A stretch of DNA of 64,000 bases from Limiplasma sp036645955 (GTDB taxonomy: Bacteria > Bacillota > Clostridia > Christensenellales > Aristaeellaceae): NCBI GenBank assembly GCA_036645955.1, contig JAVXND010000010.1, positions 4,755-68,754 of the forward strand, written 5' to 3'. The position numbers were made by a program, and so were the translations under genes. Within the stretch, counting starts at the first letter, position 1, and the number at the start of each line of letters is the position of its first letter. The notes beneath the pieces are model-generated. The model searched no databases, was not told the DNA's origin, and worked only from the letters and a program-made list of their open reading frames with translations. Positions 41,624-50,459 of the stretch are shown here, piece after piece.

Positions 41624-42526
41624 TTACGGCAAATCCTTAGGGCCAAAGCCATGCGGGAGCAAGGCTTGCAGGGTGGTTTTGTCCACCTCGTTTTCACCCC
41701 AGGTTACCAGCACGCGCATTTGAGGCGCGAACTCATTAAGTACCTGACGGCACGCGCCGCAGGGGTAGGGCGCAGATCCGTTGGATGCGATGGCAATGGC
41801 GCTAAACTCATGCAAGCCCTCGCTTACCGCTTTAAAAACAGCGGTGCGTTCAGCGCAATTGCTCAAGCCATAGCTTGCATTTTCAATGTTACAGCCTTGA
41901 TACACGCGCCCGTTTGCGCACAGCAATGCCGCACCCACGCGGTAATGGCTGTATGGGCTGTAGCTGTTTTGCAACGCAAGCCTTGCCAGCTCGAGAAGCT
42001 CCTCATCATTGGGAGCGGCGGCGGTATCCTCACGGGTTACGCCCGCCATTTGTAACGCTTTTTCCTCCATTGCTCTCATCTCCTGTTGTTCGCTGGGTTC
42101 CATATGATCGTAGCCCATGAGGTGAAACAGACCATGGGCAAAAAGATAACACAGCTCGCGCCGCACGCTATGCCCATACTCCTGCGCCTGCATAGCCGCA
42201 TGCTCGTAGGAAAGGATGATATCGCCTAGCATACAAGCCTTCAAGTCTGGATCATACTCGCAATGCAGACGTTTTTCACTCCTGCGCGCCGTTTTTCCCT
42301 TGGCATAGTTCACAGTGGGAAAGCTCAGCACATCCGTTGCGCGGTCCATGCCGCGATGCTCGCAGTTGATGGTTTGAATGTCCGCATCATCGGTCAGCTT
42401 CACATGCACCGCACAGGGCAGGGCAACCCCTTCAGCCGCTAAACAGCAATCCGCCACCAGTGCAAAGGGCGCATCCAGCAGTGCATGGGTGGGTAGCTGT
42501 ACGGCTTGTTCCCATTCAATTTGCAT
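41624..42526 (-). CDS. ybeY: Fusion of rRNA maturation RNase YbeY and cytidine deaminase
   Basis: The 300-residue protein joins two enzymes usually encoded separately. Residues 1-150 are YbeY with the zinc motif HGLFHLMGYDH (H131, H135, H141) and DRATDVLSFP. Residues about 172-300 are a complete cytidine deaminase with GCNIENASYG, catalytic CAERTA (C224, E226) and PCGACR (C256, C259). The ATG is preferred because AAGGGGTG lies 9 nt upstream; a GTG four codons earlier is the alternative. In many Clostridia ybeY, dgkA, cdd and era are separate consecutive genes, so loss of dgkA and fusion of its flanking genes is likely. Confidence 0.94.
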   Translation of the reverse strand: MQIEWEQAVQLPTHALLDAPFALVADCCLAAEGVALPCAVHVKLTDDADIQTINCEHRGMDRATDVLSFPTVNYAKGKTARRSEKRLHCEYDPDLKACMLGDIILSYEHAAMQAQEYGHSVRRELCYLFAHGLFHLMGYDHMEPSEQQEMRAMEEKALQMAGVTREDTAAAPNDEELLELARLALQNSYSPYSHYRVGAALLCANGRVYQGCNIENASYGLSNCAERTAVFKAVSEGLHEFSAIAIASNGSAPYPCGACRQVLNEFAPQMRVLVTWGENEVDKTTLQALLPHGFGPKDLP

Positions 42527-42574
42527 GAGCTTTTTCACCCCTTTGTAAACAGAAGCCTACGCTGACTATTTCCA

Positions 42575-44965
42575 TCAAGCTTTGTCCTCCGTTGCGGGCG
42601 CTTCATCAGGCTTTTCATTGCCTGCACTGTCCTGCTCTTGCGCCGTGTTTTTTTCTTCTGCATCGGTTTGTTCCAGGTTGAGCATTTCGCCCGCCACATG
42701 CTCCGCATCCATGGCATCTATGGCCACGCGGTGCAGTTCTTTTTCCTCCACGGAGCTTTCGTCCGTTTTGGGCAGGCGTGCGGTGGCTTGCGCGGCTACA
42801 TGCGCGGCGGCGGTTGCGCTGATGGTTGGGTACTCTATCCGCTCGTGAAACACGCCGTTGAGCACAGTTGAAAACGCCTCGCATATTTTGGAAATATCCC
42901 TCAGGGTAATGGGTGCATTGTTGAGCTGACCATCGTCGAGCTTGCCGCGCACCAATCGGCCGATAAACTCCTCAATGGCCTTTGGCGTGGGATCGGGCAT
43001 ACTGCGAACCGCCGCTTCCACGGTATCCGCCAGCATGATAATGGCGCTTTCCTGCGTATGGGGGCGTTTGCCGTCATAACGGAAATCCGCAATATCCACC
43101 GCTTGGCCGTCTGCCTGCTGCAGGGCCTTGTGGTAGAAAAACATCACGGGCGTGTCGCCATGGTGTTCAATGATTATATCCTGAATTTCAATGGGAAGGT
43201 GATATTGCTGTGCCATGATTTGCCCATCCCGCGTGTGCGCCGTTACAATGGCGGCAGATACATAGGGGTTGGTATGCTCATGCGGATTTTCGCCGATTTG
43301 GTTTTCCTTAAAGTACAGAGGGCGCTTGAGCTTGCCAATGTCGTGAAAATATGCGCCCGCACGCGCCAGCAGGGGATTAGCGCCAATGGCCTCTGCGGCG
43401 GCCTCGGCCAAGTTGGCCACAATAATGCTGTGATGGTACGTGCCAGACGCTTCGATCAACAGCCTGCGCAGCAGCGGATGGTTCGGGTTGGACAGCTCAA
43501 GCAGCTTTGCAGGCGTTGCCAGATGAAAGAAGGTTTCAATCAATGGATCCAGCGCAATGCACAGCACCGAGGCGATCAGTGCGCTTCCCGCGCTCCAAAG
43601 CGCGTTTGTAAACACATCCACCACCGATGTGTTGGTCATAAACCCAATGGTGAGGATGATGGCGATGTTGGTAAGCGCCGTCAAAATACCGCAAAGCATT
43701 ACCTGCTGGCGGTAGGGCTTGTGCCGAATAATGGAAATGGCAATGATGCCGCTGGTAAACGAGGTAAACAAAAGATTGACCATTTCGGAGCCATAGGTGC
43801 TATCCCCGCCCGCGATTAAGGCGCTCACAAGCACGCTCATGGAAAGACAGCCCGCCACGCCCACCTTTGCGCCAAGCAAGCCCGTGAGCATCATCGGCGC
43901 TAGCAGAACAGGTGCCATGTAGGGGTTAATCAGCTGTCCCAAAATGCACAGCCCCAAGGTGGTGCACAGAATCAGCATCAGAATAATCAGCTTTTTGGGG
44001 CTTTGCAGGGTATGCTCACTAAAGAGGCGCAAAGCAATCCACAGCACCGCCATGCTTAACAGCACCAACAGCACGCCGCCGACATACATCATGATATCCA
44101 CATTGTCATCATCCAGCAAGCCTAAGCTACGCAGCATTTCCAGCTGATTCGCCGTTACGCGCTCACGCGAAAGCACAATGTTTTGCCCCTGTTTGTAAAT
44201 CACAGGCTCTACCGTAGCGCGCGCATCGTCCCTCAGCTTCTCGGTGGCTTCCTGGTCTATGACCATATTGGGCATGATGACCTTGCGCAAAACAGGCGTT
44301 ACCACGTTTTGCAAAAGATCCATATCGGTTTTATAGCCCATAATTTGCTGTAAATATTGAATGGACTCGTTTACATAGCCTTCGCGAATGGTGGTGTTGA
44401 GCGTGTTTTCCACCGCCGCGTTTAGGTTATCGCACATATCCCGCATTTGCGGGTCGCTGGCGCGCAGTAATGTGTTCATTTGGTAATCAGCCAGCGAAAT
44501 CAATGTCGGCAGAGATTTGGCATATTCCATTTCCGCGCTTGTAAAAATATAGCCGCTTTGCTTGTCTAAATCATCAGGCGCAAATTGTTCAAGCACCTTA
44601 TGCCCATATTGCTGAACGGCCATCAGCTGTGAAAGCACGGATTTCAGGTTTTGAAGCACCTCTGTGGCCACGCCATCCTTATAGAGATAGCTTGGCTCCA
44701 CCTGCTTGGCCGCTTCCTCACGCTGGCGCATGGTGCTAAGCTCGTCCACCACATCCTTGCTGGCGGTAATGGTGGTGTGCGCAATATCCCCTACTTTAAG
44801 GTCGTACCTCTGCGGGGTAATGGCCACCAAAAACAGCGTGCTCAGCACCAGTGTTGCGCAAAGAAATACATACGTGCATTGTGCTGTACGCGAGCGAAGC
44901 GCGTGCCCCAGCATCTCCCATGTCAACGCATTTTTTTTTCTGCTTGGCCGCTTATTGGGCATCAT
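42575..44965 (-). CDS. pgpH: 7TM-HD family cyclic-di-AMP phosphodiesterase (PgpH-like)
   Basis: The 796-residue membrane protein has an N-terminal helix, a large extracellular 7TMR-HDED domain (about residues 50-270), seven clustered membrane segments (about 290-480) and a cytoplasmic HD domain with YHHS, AYFHDIGKL and EHHGD motifs. PgpH-type enzymes hydrolyse c-di-AMP, which controls potassium and osmotic balance. The acidic 100-residue tail is longer than usual. The first of two tandem ATGs lies 8 nt from AAGGGG. It overlaps the PhoH-like gene by 14 nt within the cluster. Confidence 0.93.
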   Translation of the reverse strand: MMPNKRPSRKKNALTWEMLGHALRSRTAQCTYVFLCATLVLSTLFLVAITPQRYDLKVGDIAHTTITASKDVVDELSTMRQREEAAKQVEPSYLYKDGVATEVLQNLKSVLSQLMAVQQYGHKVLEQFAPDDLDKQSGYIFTSAEMEYAKSLPTLISLADYQMNTLLRASDPQMRDMCDNLNAAVENTLNTTIREGYVNESIQYLQQIMGYKTDMDLLQNVVTPVLRKVIMPNMVIDQEATEKLRDDARATVEPVIYKQGQNIVLSRERVTANQLEMLRSLGLLDDDNVDIMMYVGGVLLVLLSMAVLWIALRLFSEHTLQSPKKLIILMLILCTTLGLCILGQLINPYMAPVLLAPMMLTGLLGAKVGVAGCLSMSVLVSALIAGGDSTYGSEMVNLLFTSFTSGIIAISIIRHKPYRQQVMLCGILTALTNIAIILTIGFMTNTSVVDVFTNALWSAGSALIASVLCIALDPLIETFFHLATPAKLLELSNPNHPLLRRLLIEASGTYHHSIIVANLAEAAAEAIGANPLLARAGAYFHDIGKLKRPLYFKENQIGENPHEHTNPYVSAAIVTAHTRDGQIMAQQYHLPIEIQDIIIEHHGDTPVMFFYHKALQQADGQAVDIADFRYDGKRPHTQESAIIMLADTVEAAVRSMPDPTPKAIEEFIGRLVRGKLDDGQLNNAPITLRDISKICEAFSTVLNGVFHERIEYPTISATAAAHVAAQATARLPKTDESSVEEKELHRVAIDAMDAEHVAGEMLNLEQTDAEEKNTAQEQDSAGNEKPDEAPATEDKA

Positions 44966-45941
44966 TGCCGCCACCCCTTCGTTTGCATTCGTAGTTTTCG
45001 TAAGCCGCTACCACGGTCTGCACCAAATCGTGCCGAACCACATCGGAGCGGTCGAGCTTGACGATCGCGATTTCGGGAATATCCGCAAGCACCTCAACCG
45101 CCTGCAGCAGGCCGCTTGGTTTGCCGTAAGGCAGGTCGGTTTGCGTTGCATCTCCTGTAACCACAACGCGGCTGCCCTCACCAAAGCGGGTAAGGAACAT
45201 TTTCATCTGTTCAGGCGTGGTGTTTTGCGCCTCATCTAAAATGATGAAGCTTTCAGAAAGCGTGCGCCCGCGCATGTAGGCCAATGGCGCAATTTCCAAA
45301 ACACCGCGCTCCTGCAATCTCAAATAGCTCTCTGTGCCCATCATATCGCAAAGCGCGTCAAACAATGGGCGAAGATAGGGATCTACCTTCTGGTTCAAAT
45401 CACCAGGCAAAAAGCCCAGCTTTTCGCCAGCTTCCACCGCAGGGCGTGTGAGCACAATGCGTTCCACTTCTTTGTTGCGAAGCGCAACCACCGCAAGCGC
45501 CATTGCCAAATAGGTTTTGCCCGTGCCTGCGGGACCTACCGCAAAAGTAAGCGCATGCTCGCGAATGGCTTTGACATACTCGTATTGCCCCAGCGTTTTA
45601 CAGCGAATGGGGCGGCCCTTGTGCGTAACAGCCACCGCGTCATAGACAATATCATCCAGCTGATCAAGCCTATCCTGCTTTACAAGGCCAAGCGCGTAAC
45701 GAAGCGTGGTGCGGTCTACCTGCGCCTTGCCTGCGCGCAAATCCATCAGCTTTTCCACCACCGCTTTTGCCATGGCGATGTTTTCGCTTTCACCTGTCAT
45801 CACAAGCTCCGAACCGCGCAGTCCAATCGCAACGTTCAGCTCATTTTCAATGATGGGCACATTGCGTTCATTGGCACCAAATACGGAAAGATAAGTGTCC
45901 ATGCCGTCAAGCACCATGTGCTCCTGTGGAATTTCTGACAA
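44952..45941 (-). CDS. phoH: PhoH-like ATPase
   Basis: The 329-residue protein has an N-terminal KH-like region, then the PhoH P-loop ATPase with AVGPAGTGKTYLAMA near residue 133, the Walker B region FIILDEAQNTTPEQMKMFL and VVTGDATQTDLP. PhoH-like proteins are nearly always next to ybeY and are linked to RNA metabolism, with an unsettled function. A TTG 9 nt after GGAGG is the preferred start; the first in-frame ATG eight codons later is poorly spaced. It begins 16 bp after yqfD. Confidence 0.92.
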   Translation of the reverse strand: MSEIPQEHMVLDGMDTYLSVFGANERNVPIIENELNVAIGLRGSELVMTGESENIAMAKAVVEKLMDLRAGKAQVDRTTLRYALGLVKQDRLDQLDDIVYDAVAVTHKGRPIRCKTLGQYEYVKAIREHALTFAVGPAGTGKTYLAMALAVVALRNKEVERIVLTRPAVEAGEKLGFLPGDLNQKVDPYLRPLFDALCDMMGTESYLRLQERGVLEIAPLAYMRGRTLSESFIILDEAQNTTPEQMKMFLTRFGEGSRVVVTGDATQTDLPYGKPSGLLQAVEVLADIPEIAIVKLDRSDVVRHDLVQTVVAAYENYECKRRGGGNDAQ

Positions 45942-45957
45942 AAAAGCATGCCTCCGT

Positions 45958-47112
45958 TCACGGCGACGCAACGCCGCCGATATCCATCAGCCATTCCGCC
46001 GTTACGGTCACAGCCAATGTATCACCTTCTATCATACAATAATCTGCCCATTTGTCAATGAGTTCATATCCATATAATGCAGTTTTTAGCTTTCGCAGTG
46101 CCGCGGCGGCGGCCTCCGCCTTTACCGCGCCTGCTTCACGCAGTGTGTAGGACATGCTCACCTCGCGCTGTATGCGGGTTTCAAGCCAAATGGGAAAGAA
46201 ACAGCCCACAAGGGGAAGGCTTTGCAAATAGCTGTTGGATGCTAAATACGGCGGCTCCTGCCATTGCGCGGGAGCACAAAGCCATGGGGTGCAAACCCGC
46301 GTTTGTGCCGTGTATTGGCCTGTTTCCTCGCTCCTGATGTCACGCATGGGCATGTGAACGGTCTGTGAGCGCCAGCAACGCGCCATGATTACGCCGCGCG
46401 CCTGTGTGGGCTTCCATTGCTCGTCACGGGAGCGTTCCAAGCCTCGAATCAGCACCTGCCCCTTGTGTACAATGTCACCCGCTTTCACCTGCGGCGTGCC
46501 CGCAAACACCTGTATGGTGCTGACAATGCCGTCGCGCACCGCAACCACATCCCCAGCCGCCGCAGTCGGAAGCGCGGGCATGGGCACGCCCTGCGAAACA
46601 TCCACCACAAGGGTCACATTATACGCGTACACATGAAACCACGCGATGGATGGATAGCGCCGCGTAAGCTTGCGTTCCAGCTCTCTCACCGCAAGCTTGC
46701 TCCGCTGTGTGCCCGCACGATAGCCCTCTTTGGATAAGTAAGCCGCAATATCGGCGCTATAGGCACCCGCATTATGAACCTCCACGCGCCAAACAAATTG
46801 CAGGAGGGTCATGACAAGCGCCAGTGTCAGCAGAGCGCCAATGGGGATACCCGGCCGCGCTTTGAGCCACGCCGCGCATGCAGAAAGCCCCGTCGGCTGA
46901 ATCTGCGTAAGCCGCCAGCCTTTTTCATCCGCAATTTCACGCACCCGAGAAAGGTCTGCGGAATAGCATTGACAGCAGAGCGTTTTGATATCCGCACGCC
47001 GCACAGAAACCAAGGGAATTGCAAGCCTTTGCATGGTATTCATGAAGCGCTCAGGGTTAAACCCCGTAAGGGTAAAACGGTGCGTACAATAGGGCAAGCG
47101 CGGCATTTTCAT
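45958..47112 (-). CDS. yqfD: Sporulation protein YqfD
   Basis: The 384-residue protein has a soluble N-terminal part, a single membrane helix at residues about 93-110 and a large extracytoplasmic domain, as in YqfD. Characteristic segments include ARPGIPIGAL and AGDIVHKGQVLIRG. YqfD is needed for sporulation and is made in the mother cell under sigma-E in Bacillus. Its ATG overlaps the yqfC stop codon (ATGA). Some divergence from Bacillus sequences is expected; length is typical. Confidence 0.9.
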   Translation of the reverse strand: MKMPRLPYCTHRFTLTGFNPERFMNTMQRLAIPLVSVRRADIKTLCCQCYSADLSRVREIADEKGWRLTQIQPTGLSACAAWLKARPGIPIGALLTLALVMTLLQFVWRVEVHNAGAYSADIAAYLSKEGYRAGTQRSKLAVRELERKLTRRYPSIAWFHVYAYNVTLVVDVSQGVPMPALPTAAAGDVVAVRDGIVSTIQVFAGTPQVKAGDIVHKGQVLIRGLERSRDEQWKPTQARGVIMARCWRSQTVHMPMRDIRSEETGQYTAQTRVCTPWLCAPAQWQEPPYLASNSYLQSLPLVGCFFPIWLETRIQREVSMSYTLREAGAVKAEAAAAALRKLKTALYGYELIDKWADYCMIEGDTLAVTVTAEWLMDIGGVASP

Positions 47113-47378
47113 ACATTTCCGCCTTTTGGGCGGTAGGATAGCTTTTCTATCTTTCCAAAAACAACCAGCCCATCGCGGTCATAGCGTGATAGGGAAAGCT
47201 TGCTGCCCGTAATGACCAAATGTCCGCAAAGTGTTTTGACGGCAATTTCCTGCTCTGTACAGGCGTAAATGCCTTGATGCTGTTCCACAATCACCTTTTC
47301 ATCCCCCAGCAGCACAGAGCGCGGCCAGCCGAAAACCAACTCCTGCGGAATATCCGCGCGTTTCAAACGTTCAAGCAT
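47109..47378 (-). CDS. yqfC: Sporulation protein YqfC
   Basis: The 89-residue protein matches YqfC: MLERLKRADIPQELVFGWPR at the start, then a short beta-rich domain ending RDGLVVFGKIEKLSYRP. The upstream in-frame extension is excluded because GGGAGGG precedes this ATG. It opens the sporulation and RNA-metabolism cluster. A CATACCC sequence upstream could be part of a sigma-E-type -10, but I cannot fit a convincing -35 to it. Confidence 0.88.
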   Translation of the reverse strand: MLERLKRADIPQELVFGWPRSVLLGDEKVIVEQHQGIYACTEQEIAVKTLCGHLVITGSKLSLSRYDRDGLVVFGKIEKLSYRPKGGNV

Positions 47379-47459
47379 CGTGCCGCATCCCTCCCTTCCG
47401 TGTTTTAAAAAAGGGTATGCGGCGGCGGTGAAATGCATGAGTAAAAGCCAAATGCACCC

Positions 47460-47488
47460 TTGCCAATTTTGCAAAGTTCGCGTATAAT
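47460..47488 (+). promoter_or_regulatory. Promoter of the solute symporter gene
   Basis: TTGCCA is followed after 17 nt by TATAAT. It is divergent from yqfC and leaves a leader of about 60 nt. Confidence 0.72.
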
Positions 47489-47555
47489 AGGGCTCGTAGA
47501 ACTCCTTCACGTTGAAGGGTTGTGTAGTATTGTAGTATGGAAGGCGGGAACCCCT

Positions 47556-49067
47556 GTGAAGCTTTGTATTTTGGTTATCTATGTACTCATGATGGTCATC
47601 GTAATCGCGCTGACCGCAAAGAAAAACCTATCCTTGAATGAATTTCTGTTGGGCGGACGCAATGTTGGACCTTGGTTAAGTGCGCTGAGCTATGGCGCAA
47701 GCTATTTCAGCGCCGTGATCATTGTGGGCTATGCCGGCTCTACCGGTTGGACGACAGGTCTTTCGGCGGTTTGGTGCGGCATTGGCAATGCCCTGCTGGG
47801 CAGCCTGCTTGCATGGGCGGTGTTGGCCAAGCCTACGCGCCTGATGGGCGAGAGATTGCAGGTTGCCACCATGCCCGGATTTTTTGAAAAGCGCTACAAC
47901 AGCAAGCTGCTCAAGGTGATTGCTAGCTTGATTATCTTTGTGTTTTTACTGCCGTACTCGGCAAGCGTGTACAAAGGCTTGGGAAACATGTTTGAAAAGG
48001 CCTTTGGCTTTGACTATACCTGGTGCGTGATCGGCATTGCCATGCTTTCCGCCATTTACCTGTTTGCGGGCGGCTATAAAGCCACGGCCATTACAGACTT
48101 TGTACAGGGCATTATCATGATCTTCGGGATTGTAACGGTGGTATTTTACATTGTGCGCGCCGCAGGCGGTGTAACGGAGGGGCTTGCACAGCTTGGCACA
48201 GATGCCATCGGCGGTGCAGGCATGAACACGCTGATGCCCCCGCAAAGCAAGGTTGCTTGGCTGTGCAGCAATGTATTGCTCACCTCCCTGGGGGTGCTGG
48301 GCATGCCGCAGATGATCCACAAGTTTTTCGCCATCAAGGATGCCAAAAGCGTCAAGCGTGCCACCATCATTTCCACAAGCTTTGCGCTCATTGTTGCAGG
48401 CGGCGCGTACTTTGCGGGAAGCTTTGGGCGGGTAGTGCTTGCCAAAATTGCCGCGCCAAACGGCGTTGGCACCATGGCGGATTTGGTCAACAGCGGTGCC
48501 ATGCCCATGGATCAAATTATGCCGACCATGCTTACAGATCAAACCGTGGTTGGCATACCCGATGCGGTGCAGGGTTTGTTTGTGGTGCTGCTGCTTTCGG
48601 CCAGCATTTCCACGCTGACCTCCCTGGTGCTATCCTCCGCATCGGTCATTTCGCTGGATTTGGTGGGTTCCATGATCAAGCTCAAGCAAAAAGCGGCCAC
48701 GATGCTGATGCGTTTCTTGTGTTTGGTTTTTGTAGCGTTATCGTTAGTGATTAACTTTTTAATGCAAGACACGCCGATTGTATCGCTGATGTCGCTTTCG
48801 TGGGGCACCATTGCGGGTGCGTTTCTAGCGCCGTTTTTGTATGGCTTGTTATGGCGCGGGGTAACCAAAGCGGGTGCGTTTGCGGGGGTGATCGGGGGTG
48901 CGTTGATTTCGTTATTGCCGCCTATTTTAACGGGGGATATGAGCCTTGCACCGATTAGCGGAGCCGCCGCCATGCTGTGTGGGTTGGTAGTGGTGCCTGT
49001 GGTAAGTGTGCTTACAAGGAATATGGCTTATCGGGCGGAGCATTTGGAAACTGTATTTGGGGAGTAG
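47556..49067 (+). CDS. Sodium:solute symporter (SSS family)
   Basis: The 503-residue membrane protein has about thirteen predicted helices and SSS motifs including LSLNEFLLGGRNVGPWLSAL, SYGASYFSAV and YLFAGGYKATAITDFVQG. The family imports proline, pantothenate, sugars, acetate and other solutes with Na+; the substrate cannot be assigned here. The chosen GTG lies 7 nt from GGCGGG, and the predicted promoter would not transcribe a longer N-terminal frame. It is monocistronic and its likely terminator lies about 480 bp downstream, beyond a block of repeats. Confidence 0.92.
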   Translation: MKLCILVIYVLMMVIVIALTAKKNLSLNEFLLGGRNVGPWLSALSYGASYFSAVIIVGYAGSTGWTTGLSAVWCGIGNALLGSLLAWAVLAKPTRLMGERLQVATMPGFFEKRYNSKLLKVIASLIIFVFLLPYSASVYKGLGNMFEKAFGFDYTWCVIGIAMLSAIYLFAGGYKATAITDFVQGIIMIFGIVTVVFYIVRAAGGVTEGLAQLGTDAIGGAGMNTLMPPQSKVAWLCSNVLLTSLGVLGMPQMIHKFFAIKDAKSVKRATIISTSFALIVAGGAYFAGSFGRVVLAKIAAPNGVGTMADLVNSGAMPMDQIMPTMLTDQTVVGIPDAVQGLFVVLLLSASISTLTSLVLSSASVISLDLVGSMIKLKQKAATMLMRFLCLVFVALSLVINFLMQDTPIVSLMSLSWGTIAGAFLAPFLYGLLWRGVTKAGAFAGVIGGALISLLPPILTGDMSLAPISGAAAMLCGLVVVPVVSVLTRNMAYRAEHLETVFGE

Positions 49068-49080
49068 GTAGTAGGATAAA

Positions 49081-49217
49081 TATGGGTCAAGGGCATTATG
49101 GGTCAAGGGCGACAGCCCTTGTCAGGTGCAGGGTGAAACCCTGCTCGCCGAAGGCACTATGGGTCGCAGCGCCCAATGACGCAAGTGAGCGAACAGCCCG
49201 AAGGGCTATGAGGCGAA
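49081..49217. repeat. Structured repeat, inverted divergent copy
   Basis: This segment reads, in reverse complement, like the tandem repeat near 49.6-49.9 kb. It shares AAGGGCG/CAGCCCTT, GGTGAAACC and GAACAGCCCGAAGGGCTATGA blocks, each a short hairpin, while the intervening bases differ. Confidence 0.75.
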
Positions 49218-49296
49218 CGGCATACAAGCCCATTTCTTAGAAGCACCTTTATTTGCGCGGAAAAGGTACCGATCGCAATATGCCATGTCATGGCAT

Positions 49297-49504
49297 GGAT
49301 GGACGGGGTTGACCGCCAACTGGGCGGACACCATATATGGTGTCCCTACAGGTATCCCCACAGTTGGCGTGCAGCAAGCAAGCGTCCGTGTATTGGATGG
49401 ACGGGGTTGACTGACAACTAGGCGTGCAGCAAGCAAGCGTCTATGTATTGAGTGGACGTGGTTGACCGCCAACTGGGCGTGCAGCAAGCAAGCGTCTATG
49501 TATC
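49297..49504 (+). repeat. Three 55-bp tandem repeats, the first interrupted by a 43-bp palindromic element
   Basis: Units 2 and 3 are exactly 55 bp each. Unit 1 is 98 bp because GGACACCATATATGGTGTCC and its flank are inserted after GGGCG. The repeats share the block CGTGCAGCAAGCAAGCGTC. No coding capacity is seen. Confidence 0.88.
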
Positions 49505-49549
49505 AAGGAATGCTGGTATATCTATCAAGTCACGCTTCATCAAAAAATC

Positions 49550-49585
49550 AGGAGCTGCAACGTTTCGCGTTGCAGCTCCTTTTTT
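49550..49585 (+). terminator. Intrinsic terminator beyond the repeat block
   Basis: A perfect 13-bp stem (AGGAGCTGCAACG) with a TTTCG loop is followed by five T residues and preceded by A residues. It is the first good terminator after the symporter gene. Confidence 0.88.
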
Positions 49586-49616
49586 GATGTTATTCATCCA
49601 GTTGCTTGGCAGTCAT

Positions 49617-49920
49617 GCCGCTCGCGTCATAGCCCTACGGGCTGTTCGCTCGCTTGCGGTTTTCGGGGTTGGATTGCCTTCGGCGACCAAAGGTTTCACC
49701 TTTGGAAACTGACAAGGGCTTCGCCCTTGACCCGTTTTTATCCCCATACCTACTCGGCAAAGCCGCTCGCCTCATAGCCCTACGGGCTGTTCGCTCGCTT
49801 TCAGTTATTGGGGTTAAATTGCCTTCGGCGACCAAAGGTTTCACCTTTGGAAACTGACAAGGGCTTCGCCCTTGACCCGTTTTTTACCCGCCCTTGACCC
49901 ATCCTTATCCCCATACCTAC
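49617..49920. repeat. Tandem duplication of a 145-bp structured repeat
   Basis: Two units start at 49617 and 49762 and are nearly identical. Each contains three hairpin blocks: GCCCTACGGGC, CCAAAGGTTTCACCTTTGG and AAGGGCTTCGCCCTT. Unit 2 has a short extra insertion. The right edge touches the stop codon of the oxidoreductase gamma gene. This explains most of the 850-bp gene-free gap. Confidence 0.88.
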
Positions 49921-50459
49921 TCGCCTAAGACTACCTTACGCCCTTCCTCAATGGCTTGCTGGTTTATGCCCAACATACCCGCTTTCTTCTCCCCTAACCA
50001 ATCCCGCAGTGTTTCAATCAGATTTTCATTCGTTACTACATCTGTCGCCGCTTGAATGGCGCCTAGCATTGCCATGTTACCTACACGGCTATTGCCCAGC
50101 TTATCCATAATTTCATTGCAGGGTACGGCAATCACCTTGATATCCTTGCGCAATTCCACCCCTTCAATGAGCGATACATTATACAATAACGTGCCGCCTT
50201 TGGCCATTGTTGGCATAAACTTCACAAGGCTTGGCTTGTTCATCGCCACCAAAACAGGCGGCTCACTCACCAACGGACTGCCAATCGGCTCGTCGCTTAC
50301 CACCACGGCACAATTGGCCTCGCCGCCGCGCATTTCAGGGCCGTAGCTCGGCATCCAGCTTACTTCGTGACCTTGACGCATGGCCGCTTTGGCAATCAAT
50401 TGCCCGATCAGCAGCACACCCTGCCCGCCAAAACCAGCGATTAGAAATTGCTTCTCCAT
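49917..50459 (-). CDS. 2-oxoacid:ferredoxin oxidoreductase, gamma subunit
   Basis: The 180-residue protein has FLIAGFGGQGVLLIGQLIAKAA-like N-terminal sequence and the PSYGPEMRGGEANC motif, diagnostic of the gamma (KorC/VorA-type) subunit. It is part of a complex that converts a 2-oxoacid to acyl-CoA and CO2 while reducing ferredoxin. Its ATG shares one base with the beta-subunit stop (TAATG). It is last in the operon; its stop abuts the structured repeats, with no separate terminator seen. Confidence 0.93.
   Translation of the reverse strand: MEKQFLIAGFGGQGVLLIGQLIAKAAMRQGHEVSWMPSYGPEMRGGEANCAVVVSDEPIGSPLVSEPPVLVAMNKPSLVKFMPTMAKGGTLLYNVSLIEGVELRKDIKVIAVPCNEIMDKLGNSRVGNMAMLGAIQAATDVVTNENLIETLRDWLGEKKAGMLGINQQAIEEGRKVVLGE

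Noticed and set aside
49297..49504. Possible CRISPR array
   Set aside because: Units are directly adjacent with no unique spacers, units are 55 bp, and no cas genes are near.
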